Of a stretch of 64,000 nt of DNA, positions 30,119 to 41,670 are shown in pieces (positions within the stretch are counted from its first letter, which is position 1; each line of letters starts with the position of its first letter). Where the stretch lies: contig OW203724.1 of the NCBI GenBank assembly GCA_934045075.1, positions 1,356,501 to 1,420,500 on the forward strand, read 5' to 3'. The notes beneath the pieces were generated by a model. The model saw only the letters and a program-made list of their open reading frames with translations, did no database searches and was not told where the DNA came from. The position numbers and the translations under genes were made by a program. This stretch comes from Yponomeuta sedellus. Its lineage: Eukaryota > Arthropoda > Insecta > Lepidoptera > Yponomeutidae.

Positions 30119-33085
30119 ATGGCTATGCATACAAATATAGAAGAAGACTTAAATGAGTCACTAGCCTTGCATTGCCACACAGTTAATCTGCTCGAGCGAT
30201 GTAGGGACTTTATCGTAGACCGATTTAATTTTAAAATACTTACGTTCAACATACGAAGCTTGCAAAAGAATTTTGACTGCTTTGCGATTGCACTCAAAAG
30301 AATTGGGTTGGATTGCAATATCATAATCCTCACAGAGTGCCATCTAAGTCAGGGCTCTATTATAAGATCTCTTCCTGGTTACTGTAATTACGCATCAACC
30401 AACTTCATAAACAAAGCTGGCGGAGTAGTGGTCTATATAAAGGATGGTCTGGACGTTACTGTGTGCGAACCTCCATTGCAAGACGCAAACTGCCTGCTAG
30501 TTCAACTTAGCAACTCTTTTGTAATTTTGGGCATCTATCGGTCACCATCCTTCAGGGACACTAATAATTTCTTGACATCTCTAGACATCATCTTAAAGCG
30601 TACAAAACCTCAAGACCATGTGGTCATTGCAGGGGACATAAATATTGACATTTTACCCGAAGCACAATCCCAGCACGCTAATGATTACTTATGTATGACA
30701 GCTGAAAATGGGTTACGACCCATTATCACACATGCCACCAGATCCACAACTTGTCTTGACCATATTTTTACGGGGTCGAACATCGAGTGCATTGGTCTGG
30801 TTTGTAAAACTGATATTACGGATCATGACCTGGTAATGGCTGGATTTGCTACAGAAGTTAAGAAACCTGCTCGAAAAAGAACTACTCTCAAAATTGACAT
30901 TCCGGCTATAGTTGATTCCTTAGAAAAACATGACTGGACCTCAATTTTCAAGTGTGATAATGTTTCTGAAGCTGCTCAGCAGCTCTCAACCGTCTTAGAT
31001 AGCCTAATGAAAAAACACTCAAAATTGGTTCCGATCACCCGATCTAGGTTTACACTTAAAGAATGGATAACGCCAGGACTCATGAGATGCATGCAGCACC
31101 GAGATAAGCTACACAGCCAAGTACGAAGAGACCCAAAAAACTCAATGCTTCTTTTGACGTACAAAAGGTACCGCAATTTCTTTAGAAATTTATTAAAAGA
31201 TCTAAAATCTAATTTTGAGCGTAAAGAACTAGCAGAGAGTGGAGATGATCCCAAAAAGCTATGGAGTGCCATTAAAAAAATCTGCGAATTGGGAGGCAAG
31301 AAGATCATAGCATCAGAGCTATTAACCACAAACACCACGCCGGAAAGTTCCCTTACCGATTGCAATTCGTACTTTACTAAAGTAGGAACTGACCTAGCTA
31401 GCGAAATACTTAGCAAGCTGGTAAAAACCCAAAACGACCTTGCTAATGAGATAAAATGTAATGTTTCAGCGCCATCTCATTCATTTTTCATATGCCCAAC
31501 TGACGAAACTGAAGTAGACAAGCTGATTGGTGAACTTAGGAACGATAGTGCCCCAGGCTTGGATGGCCTTAAAAACACACTTATAAAAAAAATTCGGAAA
31601 CCAATATTGTCACCTCTAACGCATATATTTAACTTAAGCATCGAGACAGGAGAATTTCCTACTTGTTGGAAATTGGCTAGTGTAACACCAATTCACAAAG
31701 GTGGTGATAAATCATTACCTTCTAACTACAGACCGATCTCTTTGCTGCCTGCATTCTCAAAACTACTGGAAAAAGTTGTTAATAGCCGTCTAACAGGATT
31801 TTTTGAAAAGAATGACCTCCTCTCAAATTCTCAATTTGGTTTCCGTCGGGGTAAATCGACGGAAGATGCCGTGCAAACGCTTTTAAGCAGTGTCGCAGCA
31901 ACGCTGGACCAGGGAGAGAACTGTATAGGCTTATTCCTTGATCTGGCCAGAGCGTTCGACACAGTTTCCCACATAATCCTACTAAAAAAACTGGAATGTT
32001 TGGGAATAAGAGGTCTGGCTTTAAAGTGGTTTGAAAGTTACCTTACTAATAGAATCCAGAAAACGAAAGTAGGAACGCACATTAGCGAGCCTAGCAGCAT
32101 TGATTTTGGTGTACCACAAGGCAGTATTCTGGGGCCGACACTCTTAATAGCGTACATCAACGACATTCCCACCAGCCTTTCTCTCAGTGATGGTGCCGAT
32201 ATTATATGCTACGCTGATGACACGGCACTCCTATTTCATGGACGAACCTGGGACGACACATTCAGGCAGGCTGAAAGAGGCGCAGCGGATGTAGCTGAGT
32301 GGCTAAGGAGCAATCTCCTCACACTAAATACAATAAAAACAAATTATATCTGCTTCCATAAAACAAAGTCCTCAAGCCTACTTACCACACTGAAACTGAC
32401 TGTACACAGTGGCTGTAATTACGACGGCACTGCTGACCATTCCTGTTCGTGCCCCCAGTTAGAAAGAGTCTCGGCCACGAAGTATCTAGGAATTATCATC
32501 GACGAAAACCTGTCATTCAAACAACACATAGCGCGTCTTTCTGGGAGAGTCCGCAGGCTGATCTATGTCATGAAGCTTCTTCGAAATGGGGCACCAAGGG
32601 AACAGCTGACAATGGTCTATACGGCTCTGTGCCAATCTCTGATAAATTACTGCATCACAGCTTGGGGTAGCGCAGCCAAGACTACGCTGAAACAGGTGGA
32701 ATGTGCGCAAAGAGCTATTTTAAAGGTTATGCTCAAGAAACCCTTTAGATACCCGACCAGTACACTTTACAAGGAGGCTGGGGTCTTGACAGTACGACAA
32801 CTATATATATTGAGAGTTACTCTCGCCCTTCACAAAAAAATTATATTCTCCACTGAATACGAAAATCTGCTGAAAAAAAGGATATTCAGAGCTAAAACAA
32901 TCTCCGTTAAAACATCATTCGCTAAACGGTTCAGTGCGTTCTCATTTCCCCACGTCTATAACAGAGTTTTGGCATATTGTGACATCAAAAAAAACAACCG
33001 ACGTGAAGTCAAACATATAGTAAAGAAATGGCTGCTTACCCTTAATTACGAAGATACTGAATCTCTGTTGGTTACACGCACATAG
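30119..33085 (+). CDS. LINE ORF2: APE endonuclease and reverse transcriptase
   Basis: 988 aa. APE-type endonuclease in residues about 37-240: LTFNIRSLQ, TECHL, YRSPS, AGDINID (about 173), LDHIF, TDHDLV. RT in residues about 460-790: THKGG-equivalent IHKGGDKSLPSNYRPISLL, FGFRRGKSTEDAV, FLDLARAFDTVSH (metal Asp), GVPQGSILGP (about 664), CYADDTALL (about 698, catalytic DD), KYLGIIIDENLSF. All catalytic motifs are present. The expected reaction is target-primed reverse transcription. An atg preceded by (tta)n begins the frame; an in-frame ATG two codons later is also possible. Confidence 0.94.
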   Translation: MAMHTNIEEDLNESLALHCHTVNLLERCRDFIVDRFNFKILTFNIRSLQKNFDCFAIALKRIGLDCNIIILTECHLSQGSIIRSLPGYCNYASTNFINKAGGVVVYIKDGLDVTVCEPPLQDANCLLVQLSNSFVILGIYRSPSFRDTNNFLTSLDIILKRTKPQDHVVIAGDINIDILPEAQSQHANDYLCMTAENGLRPIITHATRSTTCLDHIFTGSNIECIGLVCKTDITDHDLVMAGFATEVKKPARKRTTLKIDIPAIVDSLEKHDWTSIFKCDNVSEAAQQLSTVLDSLMKKHSKLVPITRSRFTLKEWITPGLMRCMQHRDKLHSQVRRDPKNSMLLLTYKRYRNFFRNLLKDLKSNFERKELAESGDDPKKLWSAIKKICELGGKKIIASELLTTNTTPESSLTDCNSYFTKVGTDLASEILSKLVKTQNDLANEIKCNVSAPSHSFFICPTDETEVDKLIGELRNDSAPGLDGLKNTLIKKIRKPILSPLTHIFNLSIETGEFPTCWKLASVTPIHKGGDKSLPSNYRPISLLPAFSKLLEKVVNSRLTGFFEKNDLLSNSQFGFRRGKSTEDAVQTLLSSVAATLDQGENCIGLFLDLARAFDTVSHIILLKKLECLGIRGLALKWFESYLTNRIQKTKVGTHISEPSSIDFGVPQGSILGPTLLIAYINDIPTSLSLSDGADIICYADDTALLFHGRTWDDTFRQAERGAADVAEWLRSNLLTLNTIKTNYICFHKTKSSSLLTTLKLTVHSGCNYDGTADHSCSCPQLERVSATKYLGIIIDENLSFKQHIARLSGRVRRLIYVMKLLRNGAPREQLTMVYTALCQSLINYCITAWGSAAKTTLKQVECAQRAILKVMLKKPFRYPTSTLYKEAGVLTVRQLYILRVTLALHKKIIFSTEYENLLKKRIFRAKTISVKTSFAKRFSAFSFPHVYNRVLAYCDIKKNNRREVKHIVKKWLLTLNYEDTESLLVTRT

Positions 33086-33140
33086 AGACCCAGTTTGTCA
33101 ACGAATACGCACACACATAGACGCACTCTCATCTTGACAC

Positions 33141-33237
33141 ATGCACACATGCGCACACACACACACACGCACACAAACACATACACACACATATATACAC
33201 ACACACATACATACATGCATACACTCACACACACACA
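33141..33237. repeat. (CA)n microsatellite in the LINE 3' UTR
   Basis: Interrupted acac/catacata run just after the ORF2 stop. Confidence 0.9.
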
Positions 33238-33520
33238 AACTACTACAGCTAAGTTTTTGTTTTATTACTTAAAGATTCTCGTGTTACTAATTTGCATGCT
33301 TAGTAACACAAATTCATTGTTATTAAATTTCCCGGTAACACATTTTTTCTTTTTTCATTTTATCTGTTTTGTCAGTAGCAATAGAGACTCTCTGAAACTT
33401 TTATGTAAGCTAAACGTAGTCGAGCGCCTGCGATACAGGATTTCCTAGTGCAGGGCTCAATGCTAATCTTATGTTGTTTTCCGTAATCTGAAATAAATGT
33501 TTTGTATTTTGTATTTTGTA

Positions 33521-34980
33521 TTCCACCTCAGCGAGGAAATGACTAAATGCAAAAAAAAAAAAACATTTACAATCACAAGATAGGTACACTTTTATTTCAG
33601 TTTAGGTATTAATTACTACATTATGACAGGTAAGTATTACAGAATAATCTTTAAATTATAACAAAATAATACTAAGGTATAATTAAGAAAATTTTAAAGT
33701 AACGTTGCTACAGTTATTTAAATTGAGTGTAATATTTTATTACTTCACAAACTTAGTGCACACGATGTTCTAAATTCAATTTACTTTATCCTCTAGAGAA
33801 TAAAAACAGCTTTTCCACTCAGATATTGAAGATTAAAAATACTCTTTCCGAGATGGTGGGATGGAAAGAAAATTTATTTGGAAAATGGCGCCAACCGTAA
33901 AAAAATATAAGCAGAGATTTTTTTTCTTTACCCATTCTAGTAGGCAAAGGGAACTATGCCCATACAGCCAAGTCTTCAGTAGAATTTTTTTATTGATATG
34001 AAATGAAAATAGTAGATTATGCATTAAGGGAATAAAACCATGTACTTATTACGTCATGGGCGGTATATTGAACCCTGAGCGGAGCGAAGGACTCCGAGTT
34101 AACTCCCGAGCGCAGCGAGGGAGTTAAATTTTAACTCCTGAGCGAAGCGAGGGAGTTATGTAGAGTCCTGAGTGAAGCCAGGGGTTCATACCGCCCGAGA
34201 CTAAGACATGTTTTATTCCAGAGGTGAATACTCTACTTTTCACACCATCTGGGAGACAATAAAAAGACAGGGCTGCATAAGTTGAAAAATATTTATTAAT
34301 ATAAAGTCCACACTCTTTTACGGCTTAGCAACTTAAATTGAATATAACTTTTAAATTCGTATTTGCAATTCGCGCCTTTTTTTCTTTTTTTTATTGGTGT
34401 TTCGCGCGGTCACACGACACAGTAGTTCAGAAAAAAAAGAAAAAAGGGGTGAGTTTCGAACAACAATTCGAATTTCGAATTGCAATGCGGGGCTTCTTCA
34501 TAGTTTTCATGCGAATTTTGACATTCTAAATTCAAATCACTTTATTCCCTAGGGAAATTCTTCATTATTATTGCCCTCGAGAGACAAGGCTATGCTTTAC
34601 GATGATATTTGACGGTACGTAATAAGGCATTGTCGAGCAGGAGGTGTGAAAAGAAATTTAATGAGATGAAATGAAACCTAACTTAACTCATTCAATCAAA
34701 TCATTAAATCTGATATTGAAACCAATTAGTAGCTCATAAAAACTTCTATAATTTTGTTTAGTAAAAACTTCATGGTTGGTTTTTCTTTTTACTAGACATT
34801 ATTTTGACAGTTGGGAAAGAAAACGCACGAGTGCGGGAAAGGTAAAAAAAAGCACGAGTGTGTAATAGCTCACTTCCCGCACGCTATATGTCCCTGTAAT
34901 ACGCCACTTTTTGAGCAACTGTATTAAAAAGTCATTTCGGGGGTTCAAACTAGTCGATTTGCTGTCATGAGATCTTCCAT
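33521..34980. other. Intergenic, repeats, no gene
   Basis: AT-rich; a GAGCG-AGCGAG palindromic-word block lies at 34070-34200 between gggcggtat and ataccgccc, and a related cacgagtgcggg block at 34825-34885. No coding signal. Confidence 0.55.
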
Positions 34981-34984
34981 CAGG

Positions 34985-35295
34985 TACATCGATATCAACC
35001 CTTGTATTTCCCCACTCTTCCTACATCGCAGGCAGGTAAGGCCATACTCTACCACGGGGTCCAAGTCCGGGTTAGTGGAGGATTGTAAGACAGTGGCGGT
35101 TACTGTCCGAAGTTATCAAGCCGGCCATAAGGCCTCTGACATGGCTTAACGGCTGCCATTACATGACACCCGGTACCAACGGCTTAGCGTACCTTTTCTT
35201 TTTTTACAGAAGCGCTCGGAAAAATGCCACTAGCGGTAGTCACGCCGCGGTCACCCATCCTGCACCTGACCACGCCTGGTGTTGCTTAATGCGAG
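34985..35295 (-). mobile_element. 5S-rRNA-derived SINE, copy 2
   Basis: On the - strand: taagcaacaccaggcgtggt, aggatgggtgaccgcggcgt, then the shared body. The 3' end is gggttgatatcgat. Confidence 0.8.
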
Positions 35296-35959
35296 CGCAC
35301 ATAGGTACATATCTAAGTATTAGTCTGTTTTAGCATTTAATATGTACGGCGTAGGAGTAATTAATTATGCATGTCTTTGCCCATCTACATCAGATGGTCG
35401 GCGAGCTGGTGAAATTGCTACGCGTTTGCCAGTTCGTGGTCTCCACCTAAGCTTCGTTTGATAGGTTTGGTAAGTGTTTGTAATCTGTATACGTTGCTTA
35501 ATTGCGGCCTTTTTGACCGCATTTTAACGGGTTCATTTCTCTACAGAAGCAGGCAGGCTAATTTAAGCGAAATGTATCAACTTTTTAAGTTTAAGTAAGG
35601 GAAATAAGTTTAAAATAACTAATTCAAACTTTTGTCTACAGTCTATTAGTCAGTGCAGCAGTCGATTAATCAATAAATGTTATAATTTTTTACCCAGAGA
35701 AAAACATACTAGTATTATCGAATAATGTGGGTACATATATAGGTACCGACATGTTCAACATACAAATGTTAGAATGTTATTGTACCTACACACCAGAATA
35801 AAATGCATTAAGAGGCTTATACAAATCTTAATGACAAACACAGCTAACCAAATTGAGGTTTGGAATTTATTGAAGTTTGTAAAAGCTAATAAATCATGTG
35901 GCGTTCCGCTAAGTGAGTTCACAAGCAACCTACCACCACCTCCCTTCCAAGAGTACAGT

Positions 35960-36325
35960 TTCGATATCTACCCTTGTATGTTCCCACTGCTAGAACACGG
36001 GTCTCTTTCTGTATCGCAGGTAGGTTAGGCCATACTCCACCACGGGGGCAAGTCCGGTTTGGTGGAGGATTGTAAGACAGTGACGCGCCTTACAGTCAGA
36101 AGTTATCAAGCCACCCATAAGACCTCTGGGATGGCTTAACGACTGCCATTTAATAACAGCTGGTACCAACGGCTTAACGTGCCTTCCGAAGCACGGGAGC
36201 GCTCAAATAAATGCCACTAGCGGTAGTCACGCGACAGCCACCCATCCTGGGCCTGACCGTACCTGCTGTTGCTATAATCAAGTGATTGGTTCCAATCACT
36301 TGATTAAACTGGTTCGACTAGGCCT
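35960..36325 (-). mobile_element. 5S-rRNA-derived SINE, copy 3
   Basis: Same family. On the - strand it begins near ggcctagtcgaaccagttta, with box-C-like ggatgggtggctgtcgcgtg, and ends gtagatatcgaaactg. Confidence 0.8.
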
Positions 36326-37404
36326 GAAATGTTGTATATCTTTCTAATAATACTAAACACTGGAACGACTCAATTCAATTGTGGCTTTATTCGTAGATTA
36401 GTAGTATATTTTATAATAAAACAGAAATACTGGAAAAAACGGATAAGCAGGTAATATAGTCAGATCTGGTCGAAAGGTAAAGTTGTAATAATGAAAAATG
36501 AGGGAAATCGGAAAATGTGTGACGTAATTTAAATATTTGAAAATTATAGACAGAAAAAGAAATAAAAATGGTGTAAAGAGGTTTGCACCGTTACAGGCCT
36601 TTATACATAGTACAGTTACGGACCTTTATTTACTTCTACTCAGTTACGGATGATTTTGCAATGGAAATTTAAATTGATGGTTAATGTACTCCATGTGCAC
36701 TTACGTCACAGGTGAGTTTACAGCCAAGATGTAAGAGTCGATGAACTGTCGACTAAAACCTTTACACCCGTCCGCGTGATAAAGCGTTAAGCCGTAGTTA
36801 CGATAAGCGTGAGTTGCAAACCAAGGCTTATATTCTCTAGACTGTATAATACTCATGGCATCAAGTTTCTATGTAGATGTAGATACTAAAAGTATACTGT
36901 TGTGGTGCTAGTACTCCGGTTAATTTATAAAAGTGGAATTTTTTTTGCATCGAATATTCGCTGGGCACTTAAGGACGTCCTAAGAAGATTTCAGCTAGGG
37001 GCTTATATCTAAAGTTAAGAAGGTAGCCACTTACTGACCGACGACGCATAAGTAGGTATTAGTGACTCCAATCTCTATTGGGCCATTAAATTTATCTTCC
37101 TTCGTGAACTTTGATTTTATTTCGCCCAAATAATTCAGCAAATGCTACTCCATTTAAACTCAAATAAATAAATAGGGAATAAATTTAGACCAATGAGAAT
37201 GAAAGAGCACTATCTCATGTTAGCAGAGTGCTAGTGATGTTGACTTAGCAAATTCCCTCGCTTGAAAAAACTTCTGAACAACGTTTTCTTCAAATAACAT
37301 ATTTCATTATTCTTCAGCACTTCATAAAATTCACAATTTTATTAAATTTTTCATACAAATTGACTAAGTTAGGTTTGAGTATTGTTTTTAACCGCTTCCG
37401 TGCA

Positions 37405-37408
<4 letters not shown>

Positions 37409-37469
<61 letters not shown>
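37409..37469. repeat. (ATT)n microsatellite
   Basis: About 20 uninterrupted att units. Confidence 0.95.
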
Positions 37470-37471
<2 letters not shown>

Positions 37472-37616
37472 ACTTTATTGCACCATAAAATTGTACAATG
37501 CGGCGAACTTAATGCCATAAGCATTTTCTACCAGTCAACCGCAGGAGGTACAACGAAAACTTGGCAAGCGTGCAAAAAAAAAGGAAAAGAAAACCTTACA
37601 CACTAATTATATACTT

Positions 37617-37795
37617 AAGCCCTTGGTGCCGAGTGACATGTAATGACAGTCGTTAAGCCATGCCAGAGGCTTTATGGCGGCTTGATAACTTCAGACAGTA
37701 AGGCACTGTCTTACAATCCTCCACCAACCGGGACCGAGCCCCCGTGGTGGGATACGGCCCCAGCCGTGGGGACATGCAAAGGTTGATATCGATCG
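37617..37795 (+). mobile_element. 5S-SINE body, head lost
   Basis: Body and 3' end (gacagtcgttaagccatgcc ... gggacatgcaaaggttgata) without the 5S-like head. Confidence 0.75.
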
Positions 37796-38004
37796 ATTGT
37801 TCTTCCTCTGTGATATTGTTTAACAAAATAACAAATTAAATGGAACTGAATGGGGCCAAATTAAATGGGACCAGAAGCAATGTATTTGCCTGTATGTAAA
37901 TGTTATGTTACTTATTTTCATTCGTTTTTGCAAAATTTCAACGTCATAATTCAGTATACTTTATATACTTTTGTGTATTTAAACTATATTTGTAGTATTC
38001 AGTT

Positions 38005-38180
38005 AATCTAGTTTATGTAATAAATCACTCCTATATTATATTGTTTACTGGCACTACCCCTTCCTTTGTCCGCATCATCGTGGGTTAGCTGGAAGAAAAT
38101 ACTATCTAGTATTAAGCTCGCCTTTGTACAAATTATGATTTTAGTGCAATATAGAATTTTTCATTCATTAATTCTTCTCG
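38005..38180 (+). repeat. Dispersed repeat, inverted match at 45495-45690
   Basis: aatcactcctatattatatt, cactaccccttcctttgtcc, gtattaagctcgcctttgta match the reverse complement of 45495-45690. Nature unknown. Confidence 0.8.
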
Positions 38181-38287
38181 ATTATTGCAATTTATAAATT
38201 AGGACGAAATAGCGTTAGTGCCATCAATCGCAATTTCAAAGGTATTGTACCACAGGAACATTGTTCGTTGCAATTTTAAAAGTTTTA

Positions 38288-38406
38288 AAAAACCTATTTA
38301 GAGGCTATAAATTCCACCCATGCCGGGATTCGAACCCGGTATGATAATATAGTTAGTTATGATGATGGTAGGTAGTTGCGCTACCGCTACGCCACAGAGG
38401 TCGTCA
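38288..38406 (-). mobile_element. Chimeric SINE: S2 head joined to S1 body
   Basis: On the - strand: S2 A-box ctctgtggcgtagcggtagc, a foreign 40-bp middle, then S1 B-box gggttcgaatcccggcatgg and atttatagcctctaaatagg. One pol-III-like unit has been built from two families. Confidence 0.7.
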
Positions 38407-38689
38407 ACTATTTACTAAGTGAAATTTTTAATTCAGAAACCGGCCCTAAATAAATTAAAGCTATGTAGATAGTTGTTATTATTGGTGGCCTTAGTGATTG
38501 TCTAACATGACAGGCTATACAAGCTAATTTTCAATCACCGGCCGGTTGATTTTGTACCGTGAACCACATCACGCAGTTTCTGAATTGAGAATACGCTAAG
38601 TAAACACTTAACTGCAGTGCGGTCGCTTCGAATTTATCATTTACTTAGTGAAATTCTCCATTCGGAAACCAGCCCTAGTCACACTAATG

Positions 38690-39131
38690 TTATAACTTAA
38701 AGGCGAAAGTTTGTGAGTGTGTATGTTTGTTACTTCTTCACGTCTAAATCTGGAGCGGTTTAATAAAAATTGGTATGGTATTTGTTTGGTATTTGAAATA
38801 CTACACTCCTGGGAATCAAAATTCTGAAGGAGTACTTCCTGTTGACCTATAATTAAGGATTTTTGCGAGTACGAGTAATAATCATCTTATACTACAAATA
38901 CAGGAAAAAACTGGAAACAATACCTTTATAATCACATCACACTATCACAAGGGCGAAAATTTGTGAGTGTGTATGTTTGTCACTTCTTCACGTCTAAACG
39001 GCTGCAGTGATTTTAATAAAATTTGGTATGGAGTTAGCTGACACCCTGGATTAACACATAGGCTACGTTTTACTGCGGGAAAATATCTTATTACCATGGT
39101 AAAATCTAAAAACCGCGGGGCACAGCTAGTT
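38690..39131 (+). mobile_element. Helitron-like element
   Basis: Two partial repeats of ggcgaaaRtttgtgagtgtg, tgtttgtYacttcttcacgt, then ttttactgcgggaaaatatc and a gcacagctagt end, the CTAG-T Helitron terminus. Confidence 0.7.
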
Positions 39132-41319
39132 AATTATATTATCGATTTCAAGGCCATTGCCCAATCGGTTTAACAGTTGTGTAGCCCAAATCAGGGGCTG
39201 ACCGGCAATGTAAACAACCGGTCGATTGCACGCGCTTGTGCCCGCGCATCGCTCCGGCTGACTCTTGATCGCGATCGATTACGCATGCGTTGTTTGCCCC
39301 CGACCATTGTATAACAAACAGGACCACACAACTGTCCTAGTGTCCCACTTCGGGCCGTCTTACTCAATTTTATGCAAGTCCAGTTTTAAATATGCGCTAT
39401 TCACTGCCAAACGAATTCCCGATATCTATCTATAATCAGACCATTAATTATTATATTTCCAAAGAATATATTTTTTATGTACCTAACTCTGCAGAGCGCA
39501 GGCATTCTATATATAAAGATTACGGGCTTAATTTGCACGCGTGCCCGCTGCGCATTGGCAATTTCAAGCGCTGAGGTATTTGAACACCTCAGGTTTCCTT
39601 ACGATATTTTCCTTCACATAAGCAAGTGAAAAAAATATAAACTTTGTTATTAAATACTCTCGTATCAAACTCGCACGTTTTTTGTCAATATTTGCAAAGC
39701 CGCTTAACTTTTTTAAATACATAATACATTTTAAATATATATAAATTCCTCGAAGTACGTCTGATTATCACTAAAAACCACTTTTTCAATAACACGTAGT
39801 ATGAAGCTGTTGACAAATGTATTTTTATTTTAAAATTACATCCCTACAGTTAATCCCCAAGTATTGACGACGTTTATGACCAACTTTTACTAAGAGAAAA
39901 ATATGGATATCGCGAAATAAATATCAACTGCTCAAAAAAATAGAGATGGAAGAAGATTTTATCGCCATTCCTGAGTTGAGTAAACTCAGTAAAACTTTTT
40001 CCAATGGGTTCGTTCGAGTAAGATTCCCATTGTGGGATATAAAAGGGGGACTCTATTACACATTGCAGGTATGCGCTAAAATTCGTCATTTAATGTAAGT
40101 AGACTGCACACCAACATTTTATTTACTAAGAACTTAATAGACGCCAAACAGGTCAATGAGATATCAACATCTTTTCCGCTTATTAGATTTGGAGAAAACA
40201 CATTTTTTTATATTTATTTAATTCTGTCTACCATTTTCAAAATTTACAATTTTGAAAATTTGTCACCTATGTTCCCTAATTTTTTCGATTTCATTGAAGT
40301 TGAGATTTCACATTTCGATTTCATTATTTCACTATTTTTACCTGCTTATTCTATTTTTATCCAGTTTTCTGTTTATATTATAAATCAAACAAACACATTT
40401 TAAATATAGCACAAAGTTGAATTCGTTCCAGTTTTATTATTTATAAAACGCTTTACAACATCACACTTTGATCAAAAAACAGCAAATAGATAGACAGACT
40501 GACACGCGAGTGAACGTTTATGGGTTTGTTTTCTCATCAGATGTACGGAACCCTAAAAATGCAGTCAAACAGTGCTATACTTAGTAGACGTAGAATTCCA
40601 ATAATACCTACAGACGTGGATAATAATACGAATTTCTCAAATACGGTACTTAACTTACCCCTTGTAACATCTCAGCCAAGCAGCCTCTGCTGTACAGATG
40701 AGTCCTGAAAGTTTTCGTGATTTCAGTTTCACAGTCAAATTCCTACTAAGACAATTTATGAAACAATTTCAGTGACGTTATTATTGCATTATCAACAATA
40801 TTAGTATTTAAACAAGTTAAACAGAACTGACCTATGGAAATAAACGACGGAATCCATAAACTAAGTTTGTCATTCCACATTGTGAATCAGGTTTATTTTT
40901 TTTCCAATTTTCCGATCCAAAGAAAAATTCCCGCGCTTTATTTATTGTTTGGCTTATGGTTAAAAATTATTTAGTTTCTGTTTTCCCGCGCTCACTGCAG
41001 TTGCGCGCGCAACTTCAACTGCCGCGGCGACGGTCGGATGTCGTGTGCTGTGCATGTTTAGTGGCAATAAAGGAAATTTTAATGCTCACCTTGCTCGCCG
41101 ACCGTGTTGGTAGACGATTCTCAGACACTCAGATCGATATGACTTAATATTCTTATCCGAAAAGCATCCTTGAGAAGAATGCATTACCTAAAGACTCAAT
41201 GCAGTCATAAATTGTGCGGTCCAACTTTTGGCATTTATATTATGTCGTCTCTTCGTCGTCGGTTTCAGGTTATTGCAAAACCTGAAATCTGTTTCAGCAA
41301 GTATTGATAGGTAGTTTTT

Positions 41320-41670
41320 CATCATCTACCCGTTATTTCCCCACTGAGGGGCACGGGTCTCGTCGCTAAGGAAGGTATAGACCATACTCCACCACGGGGA
41401 CCAAATCCGGATTAGTGGAGGCTTGCAAGACTAGTGACTGTTCTTACTTTCAGAAGTTTTCAGGCCACCCTAAGGCTTAACGACTGCCATCTATCGACGG
41501 CAGCTGGCTCTAACTGCTTAACGTGCCTTGCGGAGCACGGAACCGCTAGGAAAAATGTCACGAGCGTTAGTCATAGACGGTCACCCATCTATGCACTGAG
41601 CGCGCCACATGTTGCTATGTAACCTTCGTGATCGCTTAAGATCACTCTGGCAACCGGGGCTACGAGCGAT
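41320..41670 (-). mobile_element. 5S-rRNA-derived SINE, copy 4
   Basis: On the - strand: gatcacgaaggttacatagc, gcgcgctcagtgcatagatg, ggtgaccgtctatgac, then body and tail. The head is the most 5S-like with the 51285 copy. Confidence 0.82.

Larger units (their letters stand above)
28640..33520 (+). mobile_element. Two-ORF non-LTR retrotransposon, apparently intact
   Basis: ORF1 28748-29824, 294-nt spacer, ORF2 30119-33085, CA-rich 3' UTR, and a short-repeat tail (ttttgtattttgtatt) near 33505-33520. Neither ORF has a stop or frameshift, which suggests recent insertion. The ORF1 PHD finger with FP domain plus APE/RT ORF2 suggests the CR1 or a related clade. The 5' boundary is uncertain and no target duplication was found. 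It lies between lipase exon 27618-27882 and nompC, possibly in an upstream lipase intron. Confidence 0.85.

Noticed and set aside
33046..33234. Cys/Val-rich peptide frames over 33046-33448 and 63793-63999
   Set aside because: Translations of (CA)n repeats.
39874..40089. 71-codon - strand frame with a TATA-like box, as the missing lipase N-terminus
   Set aside because: No signal peptide and no donor in the right phase for exon 27882.
41434..41622. Short frames over the 5S-SINE copies (also 35xxx, 51372-51587, 55138-55386)
   Set aside because: They recur in each SINE copy with frame breaks; no protein.
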